Assembly: GCA_003008705.1 (NCBI GenBank)
Contig: PDUO01000001.1
Coordinates: forward strand, 1,481,694-1,545,693
Origin: Pezicula radicicola
Taxonomy: Eukaryota > Ascomycota > Leotiomycetes > Helotiales > Dermateaceae
Reading direction: 5' to 3'
DNA length: 64,000 bases
Shown here in pieces: positions 35,527 through 48,360 of this stretch. The notes under the pieces were generated by a model. That model did not search any database. It saw only the letters and a program-made list of their open reading frames with translations, and was not told where the DNA came from. The stretch's first letter is position 1. Each line of letters begins with the position of its first letter. Made by a program: the position numbers and the translations under genes.

Positions 35527-36809
35527 CTACTGCTTTCTCGCACGTTTCTTAGGACCAGCAGCGTCTTTGCAAACGTCCGCCAACGAGCCCTTCTGCACCT
35601 TATCCTCTGCGACAATCTCCTGGTTCAAATGCGAAAGCGCATTTATCTCGAATTCCAAGAAGTCCTTGATGGAATTCACGTCTGTAGCGCCGGCCTTCAT
35701 TGTGTCGCGGACAGTCTTGAGCATCTTCCGGATGCGGGCTTCTGCGTTCTCAAGCTGATATTCAATGGTTTGACCGTATAAATCGGACAGGTTGGAAATA
35801 GGGCGTACGGTGGTGAGAACAGTGTCATCGCGTACCCGTGGAGAGCGTGGTCGGAAAGATGTAACCATAGTGATACGCTCCTGGCCGCCATAAGCACTCA
35901 AAGCCTGATGGTCGATGTATCGGCCCTGCAAGATAACCGCACATCCCTAACTTGCTGTCAGACTTGCTGCCGGAGTTATGGTGACGACTGGATTATTCTT
36001 ACCTTTGATGGGCCACGAACTTTCTTGATCGATCCATCGCCAGTCCTTAGAGCAGTCTCGCCGCCAACCATGTTTGTGGTATCGCTCATCATAAGAACAC
36101 AGACAAAAGGATAGCTGTCTCTGTGCCACCCCACGATAGCATCATCATCTTCGCTGGTCTCAATTTCGACACCGTTGGCATCAAATCTCTTCTCTTTAGG
36201 TGTGGATAGGTTGACGTGACCGATTTCGTAGTCCATGACTGGCACCAGGTCCACACCTGCGATCTTAGAGATAATAGAGAGCACCTTAGGGTTCTTCCAT
36301 GCCTCGAAAATGAATTTGCCGTGTCTTATTGAGCTGTTAGTAGAGCTCTTGTATATTGCACTAAGCACCAGTGGTGCTAATGGGCAAGATGATATTAAGC
36401 AAACGACTTACTTGGGTGCATAGCCACGGAGTTGTTTTGCTGAGATATCTGAGCTCCAGAGATAGTTCTTGATAACTTCCGGGTCAAGGACCTCCTTTCT
36501 CATGATGTCGATGGCTTCTTCGCTGAAAAGGCGGAAAGGCTCTGAGACAGCAACGGGAGAAACACCTTTAGCTGCGGTGAATCCAATATCCTCCATGGTG
36601 AGGACATTTGTTGGCTCGTTGTAGACGAGATGTCTTGCTGGATCAAAGAGCTTGCCATTGGAGATACCTTCGGAATCCCAGGAATGGTCGGCAGCAAGGT
36701 ATTTCGCAAAAGAACGCTTCAAGCCTTCCTGAACCAATTTCGTCGGTGCTGCCACCTTGGGAGTGTGAATGACATCGGGGCTTCCCGGCACAACAAGTAC
36801 GTTAGACAT
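35527..36809 (-). CDS. 2-oxoglutarate/Fe(II) oxygenase-like protein
   Basis: Exons 36412-36809, 36003-36324 and 35527-35946 encode 379 residues from the ATG at 36809. A longer in-frame start at 36950 adds 47 residues of unlikely composition. The double-stranded beta-helix signature is visible. WHRDSYPFV at about residues 199-207 gives the His-x-Asp iron ligands, and YIDHQAL at about 250-256 gives the distal His. ITMVTSFRPR near 265-274 carries the Arg expected to bind the 2-oxoglutarate carboxylate. GGETALRTGDG between them is typical of the fold. The C-terminal 90 residues are helical with a basic end (PKKRARKQ), possibly a nuclear signal. The substrate is unknown. Confidence 0.7.
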
Positions 36810-39613
36810 GGCGAGTTTATTTGTGCAACGAAATGGGCTGTCTTTCGAAAGGGATCTGAGAGATGTTAGACTGTAGCAAGGAACAGCAATTCTCTGATCT
36901 TTATACGGATCGTGCGAAAGGAAGGTTGCTGATGACGAAGTCGATAACACAACTCAGGATAAGGGAGCCGAAAGACAACAGACATTCTCGCCTGACTGGC
37001 GAGTAGTCCCCGCCTTGGCCCAGGGTCTACTGATATGACGGTCATAGGGGAAAGGGGTATCGCTCTTACATTTGGAATCTTGATGAAACAGCTGATAGAT
37101 TGGAAGTAGCAGTATGATATGCTGTGGCGTTGTTCAAGAGTGATGATGATACAAGATATATATCCGATTCAAGTGGCAAGTCTGGAACTTTATATCCAAA
37201 TAACTCCTCCTTTACGATATCGATACGATCTATTCAAGTCTGTTGCTGGAACTCTCGACGTTGGGTCAGAGAAACCCAATGCGTCCCGCTCAGCCCGTGC
37301 TTCCTGCGGATCGGCCAGAGTTCCTGTCCTGCCCTAGTCGAGGGGCTCTTCCACACCTTTCCTGGCAGTGTATTCTTCCGTTCTTAACTTCTTCTCTGAG
37401 GCCTTGGACAGAGCTGAGCAATGTGGAGAAGATTCACGATGTCTTGCAAGCAGTTGTCGTTCATCACAGCCGCCTTATCGCAGTACTGGTCGATCACGAA
37501 GCCGGCCCTCGCATAAGACTGGAGCGATTCGTTAGGCTAAGAACTCAAAATCTAAAGACCGCTGCAGCACTCTGATACGTGTGCAGGCTAATGCGGCGGC
37601 CGTGGTCGTCTATGGAAACTGTTTCTTTATGCGGATAGTGCTAAATTGATTCAAGACGTCGACTGGCAGCAGGTCGAATGGGTATGCTGATGACACTTGA
37701 TAGGATTGCGCTTGCCTGGATACCTTGTGTAATCCGGGGCCTCTGGAGAGCGGCGATTTACAGGGGGTTATCAGACGAGGCCAGGACCCGACGTCAAACC
37801 CCGACGCGATTCATTGCTACACATTCCTACCTAGCTCAAAACGACGATGAATTTGCATACCGCCTTGGAGAGGCACGAAATGTGGAGACACGTAGGAGCA
37901 AAGTGGAGGTATTTCAGGAGGTGTGGAGGGCTAGGAGCGTAGGTCTGATGAATTGGAAAGCAGGTCAAGGGAAGCATCGAACTGCTTGTCGTGGTAGCAC
38001 AAGTCAGAACAGAGGCGAGCTATCAAGTCTGGAACTAATGACCCGATTGGGAAGAAGTGGTGGAAGTACGGTAGACAAGGTCGAGGTACTTTTGGTGAAG
38101 CTAGACCTGGGACTGGCCATAAGCTGGGAGCTTGGTTCCTCGCTTACATAGTTAGTGCGTCAGGTTCAAGCATGCCCTAGCATTCCGTTAACGGATGCAG
38201 CAGATGCAGATGCAGCAGACGCAGACGCAGCTTAATCACAACAACGCATGCCTACGGTAGCTTCTTGAGACGACGGACTTGACAGAAGGCCGAGCCAGCT
38301 CAGCCAGTCCACACGGCAGCAGTTACAGTTGCAGGACATGTCAATAGTGAGTACCTCTAAATTATTGTTGTGGTGTTGTGGTGCACGGAGTAAGGTAGTT
38401 AACTGTGTTGTTGTGTTTCCCGAATACACTGCATGCCGATAGAAGTCTACCGTAATAGCCAGCCAGTGAGCGGGAGAGGGTTTACTTCCCCGGGAGAGAG
38501 CCGATAAGGCGGGCTGGCTACCTCGTGAAAATCTACACCGTCGCCCTCGTCGCCAAAGGGGTCCAGAAGCACAACCTTGCCAATGAACAGCCAAGAGATA
38601 TCAACTGATAAGGAATTATATTGAGTGAGACGTGAATGGCGGTACCGTTGTCAACGTGCCCATTTACCGTCTTAGGGTCAAGAATGCTCATGGATCCCCC
38701 CTCGTTGACCTAGGAGGAGCTCTTGACAACTACCTAAGAAAGAAACAGCGTATGGCGGCTTGTTCATGTATGTTCCTTGGTCAAAAAGGAATTCTATTAC
38801 TTTAAAGTATCGAAAAGTCTCGACTAGAGGAAGCAGAGATGGAGCAGGTGCATTTGCCTCGTGGTAGGAGGGTCCTGTGTCCACATGGTTGCCCATCCCA
38901 GAATGGAAAATAAATGGAGGCGGTGTTTGTGAAGCGATACGGTAGTTCAGTGCTGACTTCTTTTTTGTCCAAGAGGCGGGGTCAATACCGATTATTTTAT
39001 GGCTGTTGATACGTGTACGGTGCAGCAATTGATAGCGTATTTGATGTAGGTCATGTGGCGTTGCCGCTTCGAGTTCACCGCCGTGTGAGGTAGGAAAGCG
39101 AAAGCGTACATGTATCAGGAGCCTCATTTTATGTATCACCTCCACACGTGATAGTTTAGTCCGTTTGGTACCTAATGTAGTTGTTCGATTCTCCTGGAGT
39201 TCCCGGAGGCAAAAGAGGAGAAACAGGAGAAACAGGAGAAACAGGAGAAGCATCTCCGGTAAAGCACCACGTCACTCGCGGCAACTGGTGGAGATATACA
39301 GTAGTCTCACCGTGTAGGTATGTTCGTGCATCGTACTTGGTGTCGAGAAGACCCTTCCGGAAAGCTGGTTGACGATAAGGGCAACGGCAACAACATCCTT
39401 GCGAAAATACAACTGCTGGCCGATAAGGTGCCGCCGCTAACGGGATAAACGCTAGTCTGAAAACAGTTAAACAAATACAAGGACAGCACAATTCAGAGAC
39501 CTTCTAGAAGTCTGGAAGCCTTATTTTCGAGGACCAACGACTGACTGCCTCCTCTCTTGAATGCACGACATCAGCAGCCCAACGCCCCCCATCATACCCA
39601 ACCCAATAATATC
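36810..39613. other. Long gene-free region
   Basis: It starts with the 5' flank of the oxygenase-like gene. The frames in it (for example 37678-38151 plus and 38678-39253 minus) have no recognisable motif or start context. A GCAGAY-type microsatellite is at 38193-38231 and a 9-bp repeat (GGAGAAACA, about four units) at 39215-39252. A segment at 39010-39123 resembles 34485-34560. The promoter of COX23 ends it. Confidence 0.5.
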
Positions 39614-40146
39614 ATGCCCTCCCCCAAAGAAGATGCTACTGCTCAAGCTACGGCCGAAGATACGCCATGGGATGCCGAAACCAGTAAGAAGTTTGAAAGG
39701 TACGCCGAGTGTACAATGTCCTTGTCCCTGCACTGCAAAAGGTTGACTCAATGCACCTTTGATAGTAAACGACCTGGGGAATTCTTTGACCCATGTCAGG
39801 AGGCGGCCACCAAGAGTCTGAAATGTCTGCATCGAAATGGGGGCGACAGGGAAATGTGTACGGATTATTTCCAGTGAGTCTTACTGACTTCCACCTGGCC
39901 TCCATTTTCAATTTGGTTTTCCATGGCCACTTTCCGGGATTTTCTTTATCCCTTTCAATACTTTGTTGCTAACCTCGACGTAGAGCGTACCGGGACTGTA
40001 AGAAGCAATGGGTGAGTACTAAGCAAGCTACGGGCTGTCCCACGGCCTTGAAGTATCAACTAATGAACTTTCTTCTGTGCCAGATTGCCGAACGAAATTC
40101 TGCTAAGGCTGAGAAGAAAAGAGACAGTAAAGGCTGGTTCTCGTGA
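39614..40146 (+). CDS. COX23: Cytochrome c oxidase assembly factor Cox23 (twin CX9C)
   Basis: A small protein of the mitochondrial intermembrane space needed for cytochrome oxidase assembly, imported and oxidised by Mia40. Exons 39614-39699, 39766-39873, 39984-40011 and 40084-40146 give 94 residues. Two Cys pairs with nine residues between them lie at 39/49 and 60/70, within PCQEAATKSLKC and CTDYFQAYRDC. These form the helix-loop-helix CHCH fold. The KCLHRNGGD loop between them is typical of Cox23. The first intron splits a frame that would otherwise read through with extra Cys residues; removal restores the family length. Confidence 0.88.
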
Positions 40147-41088
40147 TCTACGATGAGACTCCCGAAGACCTGGAACGCTTTTGTACGATATGATGGGAAC
40201 TTCTTCAATCGGGAGTTCTAGCTGTACAAAAGGGAAAGATTATGGCTCTCAAAAATGAACTTTGTGTATTAGTAATACTAACCTCAATATCTATGAAAGG
40301 TATTGTGTCAGACGCCTTTGCAATCGATCCGCTCGATTGTTTCCTCGATGAACGAAGCAGGTCACTGTTTCTGTGAGGACTACTGCAAATTATGGTGGTA
40401 CATTCAACTTAGGAATCTCAAGCCATCTAATCAAGCTTTAAATCAGATAAGTGAGTTATTCAAATCAAGTGAGTTGGTTACTCAAATCAGATACTAGCCA
40501 AGAGCGCCATCAGCAATAGCAGCAGCTTTTACAGGAAGCTCGACCGGGTACCCGTTTAACGGCACAACACAACTAACTGGAAGGATCACTAAGCTATACA
40601 GAATATGCAACTAACAATCACATTGTCTTAGTTGGCAAACAGCAGCATCCTGGACGTTGAGGATTTACCTTAGTACAACAGATCACGTGGGGCGGCCGCT
40701 TGATGAATCCCCCCGCAATGCAACAATTCCACCTTGATGCAGCAACGGTACTACTCCACCTAAATATTGTCGTTTAAGTATATCTTCATATCTCTGGAAT
40801 CGTTTTGTGTATTTTCAAACAAGTATCGACTCTTATCCTACCCTTACGTTTCGTTTTATTTTCTTATTCCGTCCAGCCGGAGCTATAAAGATGGGGTTTA
40901 TGCGGCTTGGATTGCACCATTCTCACAAGCCCCGCAGTCAGCTTCTTTTCAACGACTTATCTTCTGATTCTGTACAGTCTGCTTTCCAATATGTTAAATC
41001 CAAATATCCCTTTCAAGACGAGGGTTTTACTCGAACATAGCCTCCATGATCCTTAATCTCGAGTGAGATACCTCACATTCAGTTATCA
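40147..41088. other. Intergenic region with an 18-bp repeat run
   Basis: The 18-bp-family run is at 40438-40492 (AAGTGAGTTATTCAAATC, AAGTGAGTTGGTTACTCAA). Further on, a promoter-like stretch leads to the monooxygenase start. The frames at 40767-41040 have no family resemblance. Confidence 0.5.
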
Positions 41089-42676
41089 ATGTCTTCGATC
41101 AAATCTGTAGCTGTCATAGGTGCGGGGCCAGCTGGTGCCATCAGTGTTGACGCCTTGGTGCAAGAGCAAGCATTCGATGTAATTCGAGTTTTCGAAAGAA
41201 GAGACAAGGCGGGAGGTTGCTGGTAAGTAGCCCATCCAGAACTTAAATCCACGATGCTAACTCAATTCCAGGATCGAAGACCCAGCGGACCACGTACAGG
41301 AACTACCAGACTTTGACAAAATTGCAGCACGTATTCCCGATGAACCAGTCACACCTCCATCGCCTCTTCCGGCAACAGTTCCACATAATACACAATACCG
41401 ATTTGAAGAAACATCCATATATCCTACGCTAGAAACGAATATCGATGCATATGCGATGTCATTCTCGCAAGAACCCATCCCCGAAATCAGATCTCCTGTC
41501 ACGATTCAGCGACATGGAGAGAAGTCACCATTTAGACATTGGAAGGTGATAGAGGAGTATATACAAAATCTCTTAAACCGGAATGGATATCAGGACCTAG
41601 TATCGTACAACACAACTGTAGAACTAGTACAGAAAGATGAAGCGGGTAAGAAATGGATCATTACATTACGCCAACCATTAGAAGACGGAAAAGAAGATAA
41701 ATGGTGGACTGAGACTTTTGACGCCGTGGTCGTAGCATCTGGTCATTACATAGTCCCCTTCATCCCTTTCACCCAAGGTCTCTCCGAATTTGCCAAAGCC
41801 TACCCAGGTAGCGTCGAACACAGTAAAGCCTGGCGAGAATCAGAGAAATACGCAGGGAAACGAGTCGTCGTAGTAGGAGCCAGTATCTCAGGATCAGATA
41901 TTTCCTTCTCCCTAGCATCCGTAGCCAAACCACCCTTAACCTCCGTAGTCCGCGGAAAATACCACCCTTACTTCTTCGACTACGCCTTCCAACATCCCAA
42001 CATCGTCCGCCGACCTCCGATCACCCACGTCAGTATCGAAGACCGCACAGTCCACTTCTCAGACGGCACTTCCCTCTCCCACGTCGACCATATAATTTTC
42101 GGAACAGGCTATACCTGGACCCTTCCATTCATCCCAGAACTAGCATCAACAATCCGCAATAATCGTCTTCCAAATCTATATCAACACATCTTCTGGCAAC
42201 AAGATCCAACTCTTACATTCGTCGGTGCCGTAGCAGCAGGATTTACCTTCAAAGTTTTCGAATGGCAAGCCGTATACGCAGCAAGGTTCCTCGCTGGTCG
42301 CATCACTCTTCCTTCCTTAGCAGAACAGAAGAAATGGGAAGAAGATAGGATAGCTTATAAAGGAGATGGAGTACCATTTACTGCTCTATATCCAGATTTC
42401 GAGGAGTATTTTGAAAAAGTGAGGTCTTTAGCTGGAGAACCTAGAAGCGATGGAACTGGAAAATTGGTAGGAAGACCGTTACCGAAGTGGGAGAAGTGGT
42501 GGAGGGAGGGATTTGATGCAGGTCATTTGTTGAGGATTGAGATGTGGAAAAGAGGGAATGAGAAGGCCAGGGAAGAAATTAAGAGGGAGAGTGAGAGGAA
42601 GGAAAAAGATAAGGTTGGTGGTGTTATAGTTGATGTTTTTCAGGATGCTGTAGATGCTGGGGATTTGAAGAAGTGA
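41089..42676 (+). CDS. Flavin-containing monooxygenase (FMO-like)
   Basis: An NADPH- and FAD-dependent monooxygenase that would oxygenate soft nucleophiles (N or S) or small thiols, as yeast Fmo1 does; the true substrate is unknown. Exons 41089-41222 and 41272-42676 give 512 residues. The FAD Rossmann motif GAGPAG is at residues 11-16. The FMO signature YPGSVEHSKAW lies at about 222-232, and the NADPH motif GASISG at about 247-252. FGTGYTW in the second FAD region is also typical. There is no membrane anchor or secretion signal. The C-terminal end is a charged helix. Confidence 0.85.
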
Positions 42677-43280
42677 GTAATTATGCTCTGGTCATTATAA
42701 GAAGAGTTGTATATAGAACAAGACTTCCAGATACATTATTCTTCCTCTACTCTGTAATACCTTTCCCCACCTTCTAGGTTCTTATCATATCCTTGACCTA
42801 ACTACAATAACTACCGCTTAAAGACCCGTTAGACACAAGATACAAAACTGTAAGTACAAAATATAAACAGCAATCAAATCAAAGAACTTAGATAGTCTAA
42901 GCCGAAATAGGAGGCTTTCTATACCGATCACTAGACCAACTTAATGAATGATTTGATTCATGAAATCGTCTATGAATGCCAGGTTTTTTTTAAGTTGAGC
43001 TTAGCTAACTTGACTTTAGTAACTCGCCCTTTGTATAAATCACCTCTTGAATAGGTAAGTAACTCATTCACTTGGAATCAATAACTTTGAGTATCTACTC
43101 AATAAAAACAGGCCCCTTGATATGATCATTTCAATTCATTTCATTACCACCATTCCAATTCCCATATCCATATACCCACCCTTCTTTCATTATGTCCAAA
43201 CTCCAAGGCAACAAACAAATAAGGCACAAAAAGCAGCAATACCTTTACATGAAGGACATCTACATCATAATGCATTAAAC
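42677..43280. other. Convergent intergenic region with an 18-bp repeat run
   Basis: Between two converging genes, diverged 18-bp units lie at about 43003-43095 (GCTAACTTGACTTTAGTAA, AAGTAACTCATTCACTTGG). No gene is supported. Confidence 0.5.
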
Positions 43281-46031
43281 TTAACCACCAACAGTAATCT
43301 CAGCATTATGATCTTTGGTGATCAGCAGCTCAGTTAAACCTTCTTGATTCGCAATCTTCAACCCCTTTTCGTTTGCCAGATGCAGAACACAGATGAAGCA
43401 GTAACTTGTTGAGATGTCGTTCATGGCTTGCTTTGGATACACGCTCTGTAAGTTTTGCATGACAGATGTAAATCTGAGTGTTTCGTTTGGATCAGTCTTT
43501 GGCTTTTCGTCTTGGGGTGTTGGTAGCCTTCCATTTGTTTGTGGTGACAACTCCTTTGAATAGTTAGACAGTTGAACTTCTAATAGGGACGTTTCGCAAC
43601 TTACAGTCTCGGGATCCTCGAAACCAATTCCTTTCCATAGCTCTTCCTTCAACCTCCTCACATCCACCTTCTTTGCAACACGAGCATACTGCACGTACTC
43701 TGGCCTTAACCGGCGACTCTGGGTAACCAGTTGTGTTCCGAACGCGCCCTCGCCTTCTAGATCTTGAGTTCCCATCATACCACCATTCAGTACACCGGCA
43801 ATACCACCCACTCCGCCCCCACCCCTCTCTTCGGTACCAGGTGAGAATTGTTCTCTGGCATCAGCAAATTCCATATCGTCGTCGTCGTCGATTCCACCTG
43901 GGAAGGCCAGACCATCATCTTGAAAGAAGTTCGCATCATAATCACCTTGTGGAGGAGCTTCATCTTCACCTGCAGCCTCGGGACCTTCTTTGCGTGCCCA
44001 GAACGCCTCGTCCATTTCGCCATCTGGTGCATCGTCTTCTTTCTGTGCCTGCCCAAGGCCACCAGCTTTTCCACCGAAGGCAGACTTTCGGCTACCCATC
44101 CGAGCTCGTGGCTTCAAGAATAGACGAAGCAATTGCTTGGAGTTGAAATGCTTGTCATCAGGAAGAAGGTTCCTTGTTTTCGACTTCCAATCTTTTTTAG
44201 GAAGAGAGATGACAGAATTCGAGGAGGCTGGAGTGTAGATGGTCTCTGCTATTCTGACGTCGAGTGGGGACGAGAAGTCAATCTCGAAAAGTTCCTTCTC
44301 CTTTCTCGGCTTGGCTGCCGCAGCTGGCTTGTCAATATCCTTGATTTTCCGAATTCGCCAGTGCTCAGGGCCTGCCCAATTCTTCTGTAATGCCTCGTCG
44401 AAATATGCCAAGACATCATCATGGCCACCGACAGCTTTTCCACCATCCTCCATCGACACAGCATACTCGCCAGTCGCTGGATCGAATGAGCCAGCTCCCT
44501 CGCCTTCCTCTCCGTCACCACCTCCCATGCCATCATTATCATATCCAGCATCGTGAACACGCAGTCTTGGCTCAATGGCAGCATCTCTAGCCCACGCCTC
44601 TCCTCCTTCACCAAAACCGATATCTGCTGGGAAGTCAAAGTTGCCAAGCATACCATCCTCATCGTCATCAAAGCCAGCTGGGTTGTCCTCATCAAGGAAG
44701 ATGCCTGTTTTGTCCCCGAGCCCAGCAGGCCCGGATCCCCCGTCCTCTGGCTTGTCTTTATCTTGCCGCCAATCCTCGGGAGCTTTCAGAAATGGAATAT
44801 CCATGGAACCAGAAGGATCGCCCAAATCGAAGTTTTTCAGGGAGGGACAAATGTCTTGCTCTTCTAGACGATCGAGATTTGGGAAGAATTTAGCACCAAG
44901 TGCTCCAACGTCAATTTCAACATCCTCCTCATCGTCCTCAGCTTCTTTTGATGTCTCGTCGAGCATAGAATCCTCATCCATTTCTTCTTCTTCAACGGTG
45001 TCTCCTTTCCTTGTCGTGGCTTTCCCCTCTGCTGACGCGTCGCCAGCATCATCACTGCTATCGAATACGATCCGGCCTTGTGAATCGATAGCCAAATGGT
45101 TCAAGAGCAAACCTTTCGCACCACCTTCATCGAAGTCTGCTGAGGCCTTCTTAAACAACGGGTCTACGGAAAATTCAAGTTCCATCTTTTTCAGCTGCAG
45201 AGATGCGAATGATGGAGCCAAAGTTGCTTCCGATGACCGCTGAGCCTGATGCTCTGTTAGTCTCATAAACATAAAATTCTTTGCTTTCACACACCTTCTT
45301 CTTGGGCTTCTTCCTCACAACTCCATCTTCGTCCTCTACTTCCTCTTCACTCTCCCCTTCTTCTTCGTCTTCGCTCCGCTTCTTCTTGCTGCTGTTGCTA
45401 TCTGCCAAGCCACTCAAAAGCTTGCCTGTTTCTGTCGCAACACTGTCGACTCTGCTGGTATAGATCTTAACACATCCATCCAAGGTACAACTCGCTTTCT
45501 GGAAATTGACGCCATCCCCCTCTTTAAGAAGTGACATGTCGTGAAAGTAGTCAATAAGGGCAAAGTTCCACGAATTTGCCGCATTGATCTTGTTATCCGT
45601 AGCCATCTTCATCCATTCTTCAAAGTTGGCCAATATTGGTACTCGCTTCATCGGGGTGACGGCACTGCCTCCCACCATCAAGTCATCATCCAGGTCATTC
45701 TCCTTCCCTCGGTCGCCCGTTCGTCGAGAATTCTTTGAGCCCGAACCAGGAGAGGAGCCATCAGCACCTTCATAGGAGTTGAGCTTGCGCATTGGCGTCA
45801 CTGCTGCCTTGATCTGGTTCATTTGGATGTCATGGAGAGCATGCCGCGATTGAAGACGTTTGGCTTTCTCTTGCGCATCATCGTTAAGCGGTATTCTACA
45901 TACTGTGAGCACTGGTCCTCCCAAGGTAAGACTCTTGCTCACTTCATTGGTGATTTGAAAGGGGAGGCGGCATTTGAGGAGCCAGAGGGAACCTTCCCAC
46001 TCCCACGGGGAGCTTTTGCGACTCGAGGCAT
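43281..46031 (-). CDS. BRN1: Condensin complex subunit 2 (kleisin, Cnd2/Brn1/CAP-H)
   Basis: The kleisin subunit that bridges Smc2 and Smc4 and recruits the HEAT subunits in condensin, for mitotic chromosome compaction. Exons 45943-46031, 45295-45895, 43605-45251 and 43281-43553 give 869 residues, the normal fungal length. The conserved N-terminal block KIPLNDDAQEKAKRLQSR is formed by splicing out 45896-45942. It is followed by the Smc2-binding region (ILANFEEWMKMATDNKINAA). The family hallmark FSVDPLFKKASADFDEGG lies just after the second intron. Several acidic stretches follow, and the C-terminal winged-helix end is VYPKQAMNDISTSYCFICVLHLANEKGL. The gene is divergent from the thioredoxin gene. 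Confidence 0.92.
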
Positions 46032-46282
46032 GTTGTGCTGTGTCCTTGGGTCGTAAATGGACAGGAGAAAATGGTCGTTTGGTGGTGTTGCTTTCAAAGA
46101 GTGAATTTTGAATGTTTACGCGACTTCACGCCAAAGTAAACAATCGGCCGTGGCGGGCGCCAAGAGATGGTCCGTGCACTCCGCCTCGGGAAGATGTGAA
46201 ATCAAACCAAACTTACCTTCACGGTAGTAACCCTTCGTCCGCAGCTCAGCCTCATTCAGCATTACTCTTGGTTGTTGTCAAA
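46032..46282. promoter_or_regulatory. Shared divergent promoter of BRN1 and the thioredoxin-PITH gene
   Basis: Only 251 bp separate the two start codons. An ACGCG core, like the cell-cycle MCB box, lies at about 46119-46123, on the condensin side. This is a weak single motif. Confidence 0.4.
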
Positions 46283-47535
46283 ATGTCCAAGACTATTCAG
46301 ATCGCATCGTCTGCGCAGTTCAGTGGCCTCCTGCAAACTTCCAAAATCGTTGTTACGGATTGTGAGTGTACCCCGCAACCCCACCATGCACATACCCAAG
46401 CCACTGCTGCAACTACAAACACTTCTGGAGGCTGGAACGAACTTCTGCTAATGTTATAATCAGTCTATGCGGACTGGTGTGGACCATGCAAACAGATCGC
46501 CCCTATTTACGAACAGCTATCTGCTAGCCTCTCCCGTCCGAACCACATAACATTCGTAAAGGTCAATGTCGACTCTCAGAAGGAGCTTGCCGCAAAGTAC
46601 AATGTTACAGCGTATGTTAATTCCCATACTTGTCAAAGAGATTTGCTTCTGCTCGCGCGCAACAGTGGCCAGAAACGGAGGTCTCTTTTGCGATAATTAG
46701 CTAATACATCTCTGCAGCATGCCCACATTCATGATATTCAAAGACGGCCATCCCATCGAGAAGGTCCAAGGTGCAGACCCACGGAAACTACAGGCGGTTG
46801 TGATCAAGTTAGCAGAAGAAGCTGAAGGCGGATCAAGTTCTTCTGGATTTGGAGCTTCAAGTGGTGGCAGCGGATGGCGTGTCGGAGATTTGCCAAAGGG
46901 ATACAATGATGTTTCTGATCAGGTTGACGTCAAAGGCCTAGAGCTTCTCAATGCAGATAGCGAGTTTGGAGGAGTCAGAGTCCTGTTCGATGGAGGCAAG
47001 CCTAGTGGATTGCAGAAGGGAAAGGCAGACAGCAAGACAAAGGATTGGGTCGAGAGTGATACTGATGAACAGCTGATGATGTTCTTGCCTTTCCAAGCTA
47101 TGCTGAAGGTACACACAATTCAGGTATGTCAAGAAAGAACCATTTTGATTCATTGCCGTCAATAGATATTAACTTGTGCCCTTGTAGATCACATCTTTAC
47201 CACCATCGGCCGAAGACGATGAGGTACCAATGCGACCAAAGACTATCCAAATATATCCCAACCGCCCCCACATTCTTGGCTTCGAGGAAGCAGAGGATAT
47301 TCCAGCCACCCAGACAATTACACTCTCAGAGAAGGATTGGGACACAACTGGCACGGCAACTATCCCTCTCCGCTTCGTCAAATTCCAGAATGTCACAAGT
47401 TTGGTGCTATTCATCGTGGATGGTGATGGAGAGGGCGAAAGGGTGCGCGTAGACAGAATCAGATTAATTGGTGAGACCGGTGAGAAAAGAGAATTGGGAA
47501 AGCTAGAGAAGATTGGCGACGAGCATGGAGAGTAA
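46283..47535 (+). CDS. txl1: Thioredoxin-like protein with PITH domain (Txl1/TXNL1)
   Basis: A cytosolic thioredoxin fused to a PITH domain; its orthologues associate with the 26S proteasome. Exons 46283-46361, 46464-46611, 46718-47123 and 47188-47535 give 326 residues. The thioredoxin domain has DFYADWCGPCK, with active-site Cys at 32 and 35, and the cis-Pro site AMPTFMIF. A Ser/Gly-rich linker (about 115-135) leads to the PITH domain, which contains ADSEFGGVRVLFDGG-like strands and RFVKFQNVTSLVLFI. Family members are about 290 residues; the linker and C-terminal tail explain the excess. Confidence 0.9.
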
Positions 47536-48360
47536 TCATCCCTCAGGATGAAGGCGATGAAAACATGACTAAAGTCAAGACATAGCTGGCGTTTTGCAGG
47601 CATGCATGGTTAGCAGTTCACAAAGACCTAATCTTCCACACGTAGTTTGAGATGTCTTGCAAAGAGCGGACAGAACTAAAAACTTTGAAAACAATTTACC
47701 CTGTTTCTGAAAATTTCTCGTGATTGCGGGTCCACCTTCCTACATTCCAATATCATATCGTTAGAATCCACTGTTCTGTTCAGTGTTCCTCTAAAACTCT
47801 ACTTCCATCTCGTAAATTATGTTCGACCCGCCATCCAACCTCGAACCCTGCCAGCCCACGAGCCCGTTAAGACAAATCGCAGGCGGCGAACACAGTTCGA
47901 GGCTCCAAGTGGTACGGTCGTCTTTGCAATTAGGGTTTTCTCTGTGACGCGACAGACACTCAGGTAGGCACCATAGACGATCCAACGCTTTCACGCAGGT
48001 TCGGGATGTTTGAGCAACACGGAGAAGTCGCGTCGCCGCACGAAGAAGAAAAGAAGAGTTCTAAGAGAGAAACCGAAGTTTTATACAAAATTCACTAGCG
48101 CCGGAATGATGGTGGGGCGCTAGGATGATTTGTTCTTCCGACACTTTATATCACGTGATTGTTTAATTCCACCTTAGGTTAGCTATATAAACTAGTAAGA
48201 TGACTCTAGTCTCATTCACAATTCATTGGTATGTACTGTACCTTATGTTCGAGTAAATCACTTGATTTGAGTAACTTACTTGATTCGTATCACGACCAGG
48301 TAGCTCTTCGAGGCCCATTCCCCATTTCGTACAGTAGCAGTCTTCTCTTACATCAAGTCA
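47536..48360. other. Intergenic region upstream of the histidine phosphatase gene
   Basis: The first part is the 3' flank of txl1. At about 48151-48160 the palindrome ATCACGTGAT occurs. An 18-bp-family run lies at 48248-48290. The short frame on the minus strand at 47791-47994 is not supported by any motif. Confidence 0.45.

Noticed and set aside
36810..36950. 47-residue N-terminal extension of the oxygenase-like protein
   Set aside because: In frame but Ser/Leu-biased with no targeting pattern; the internal ATG at 36809 gives a natural N-terminus. Not fully excluded.
37678..38151. 157-residue plus-strand frame in the 36.8-39.6 kb gap
   Set aside because: No motif, no signal or helix pattern, no promoter context; composition looks random.
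38678..39253. 191-residue minus-strand frame starting with Leu/Phe repeats
   Set aside because: The hydrophobic start is a translation of the 9-bp GGAGAAACA repeat; the rest has no recognisable feature.
44575..45243. 222-residue plus-strand frame over the condensin gene
   Set aside because: Antisense to conserved condensin sequence (FSVDPLFKKASADFDEGG region); a composition shadow.
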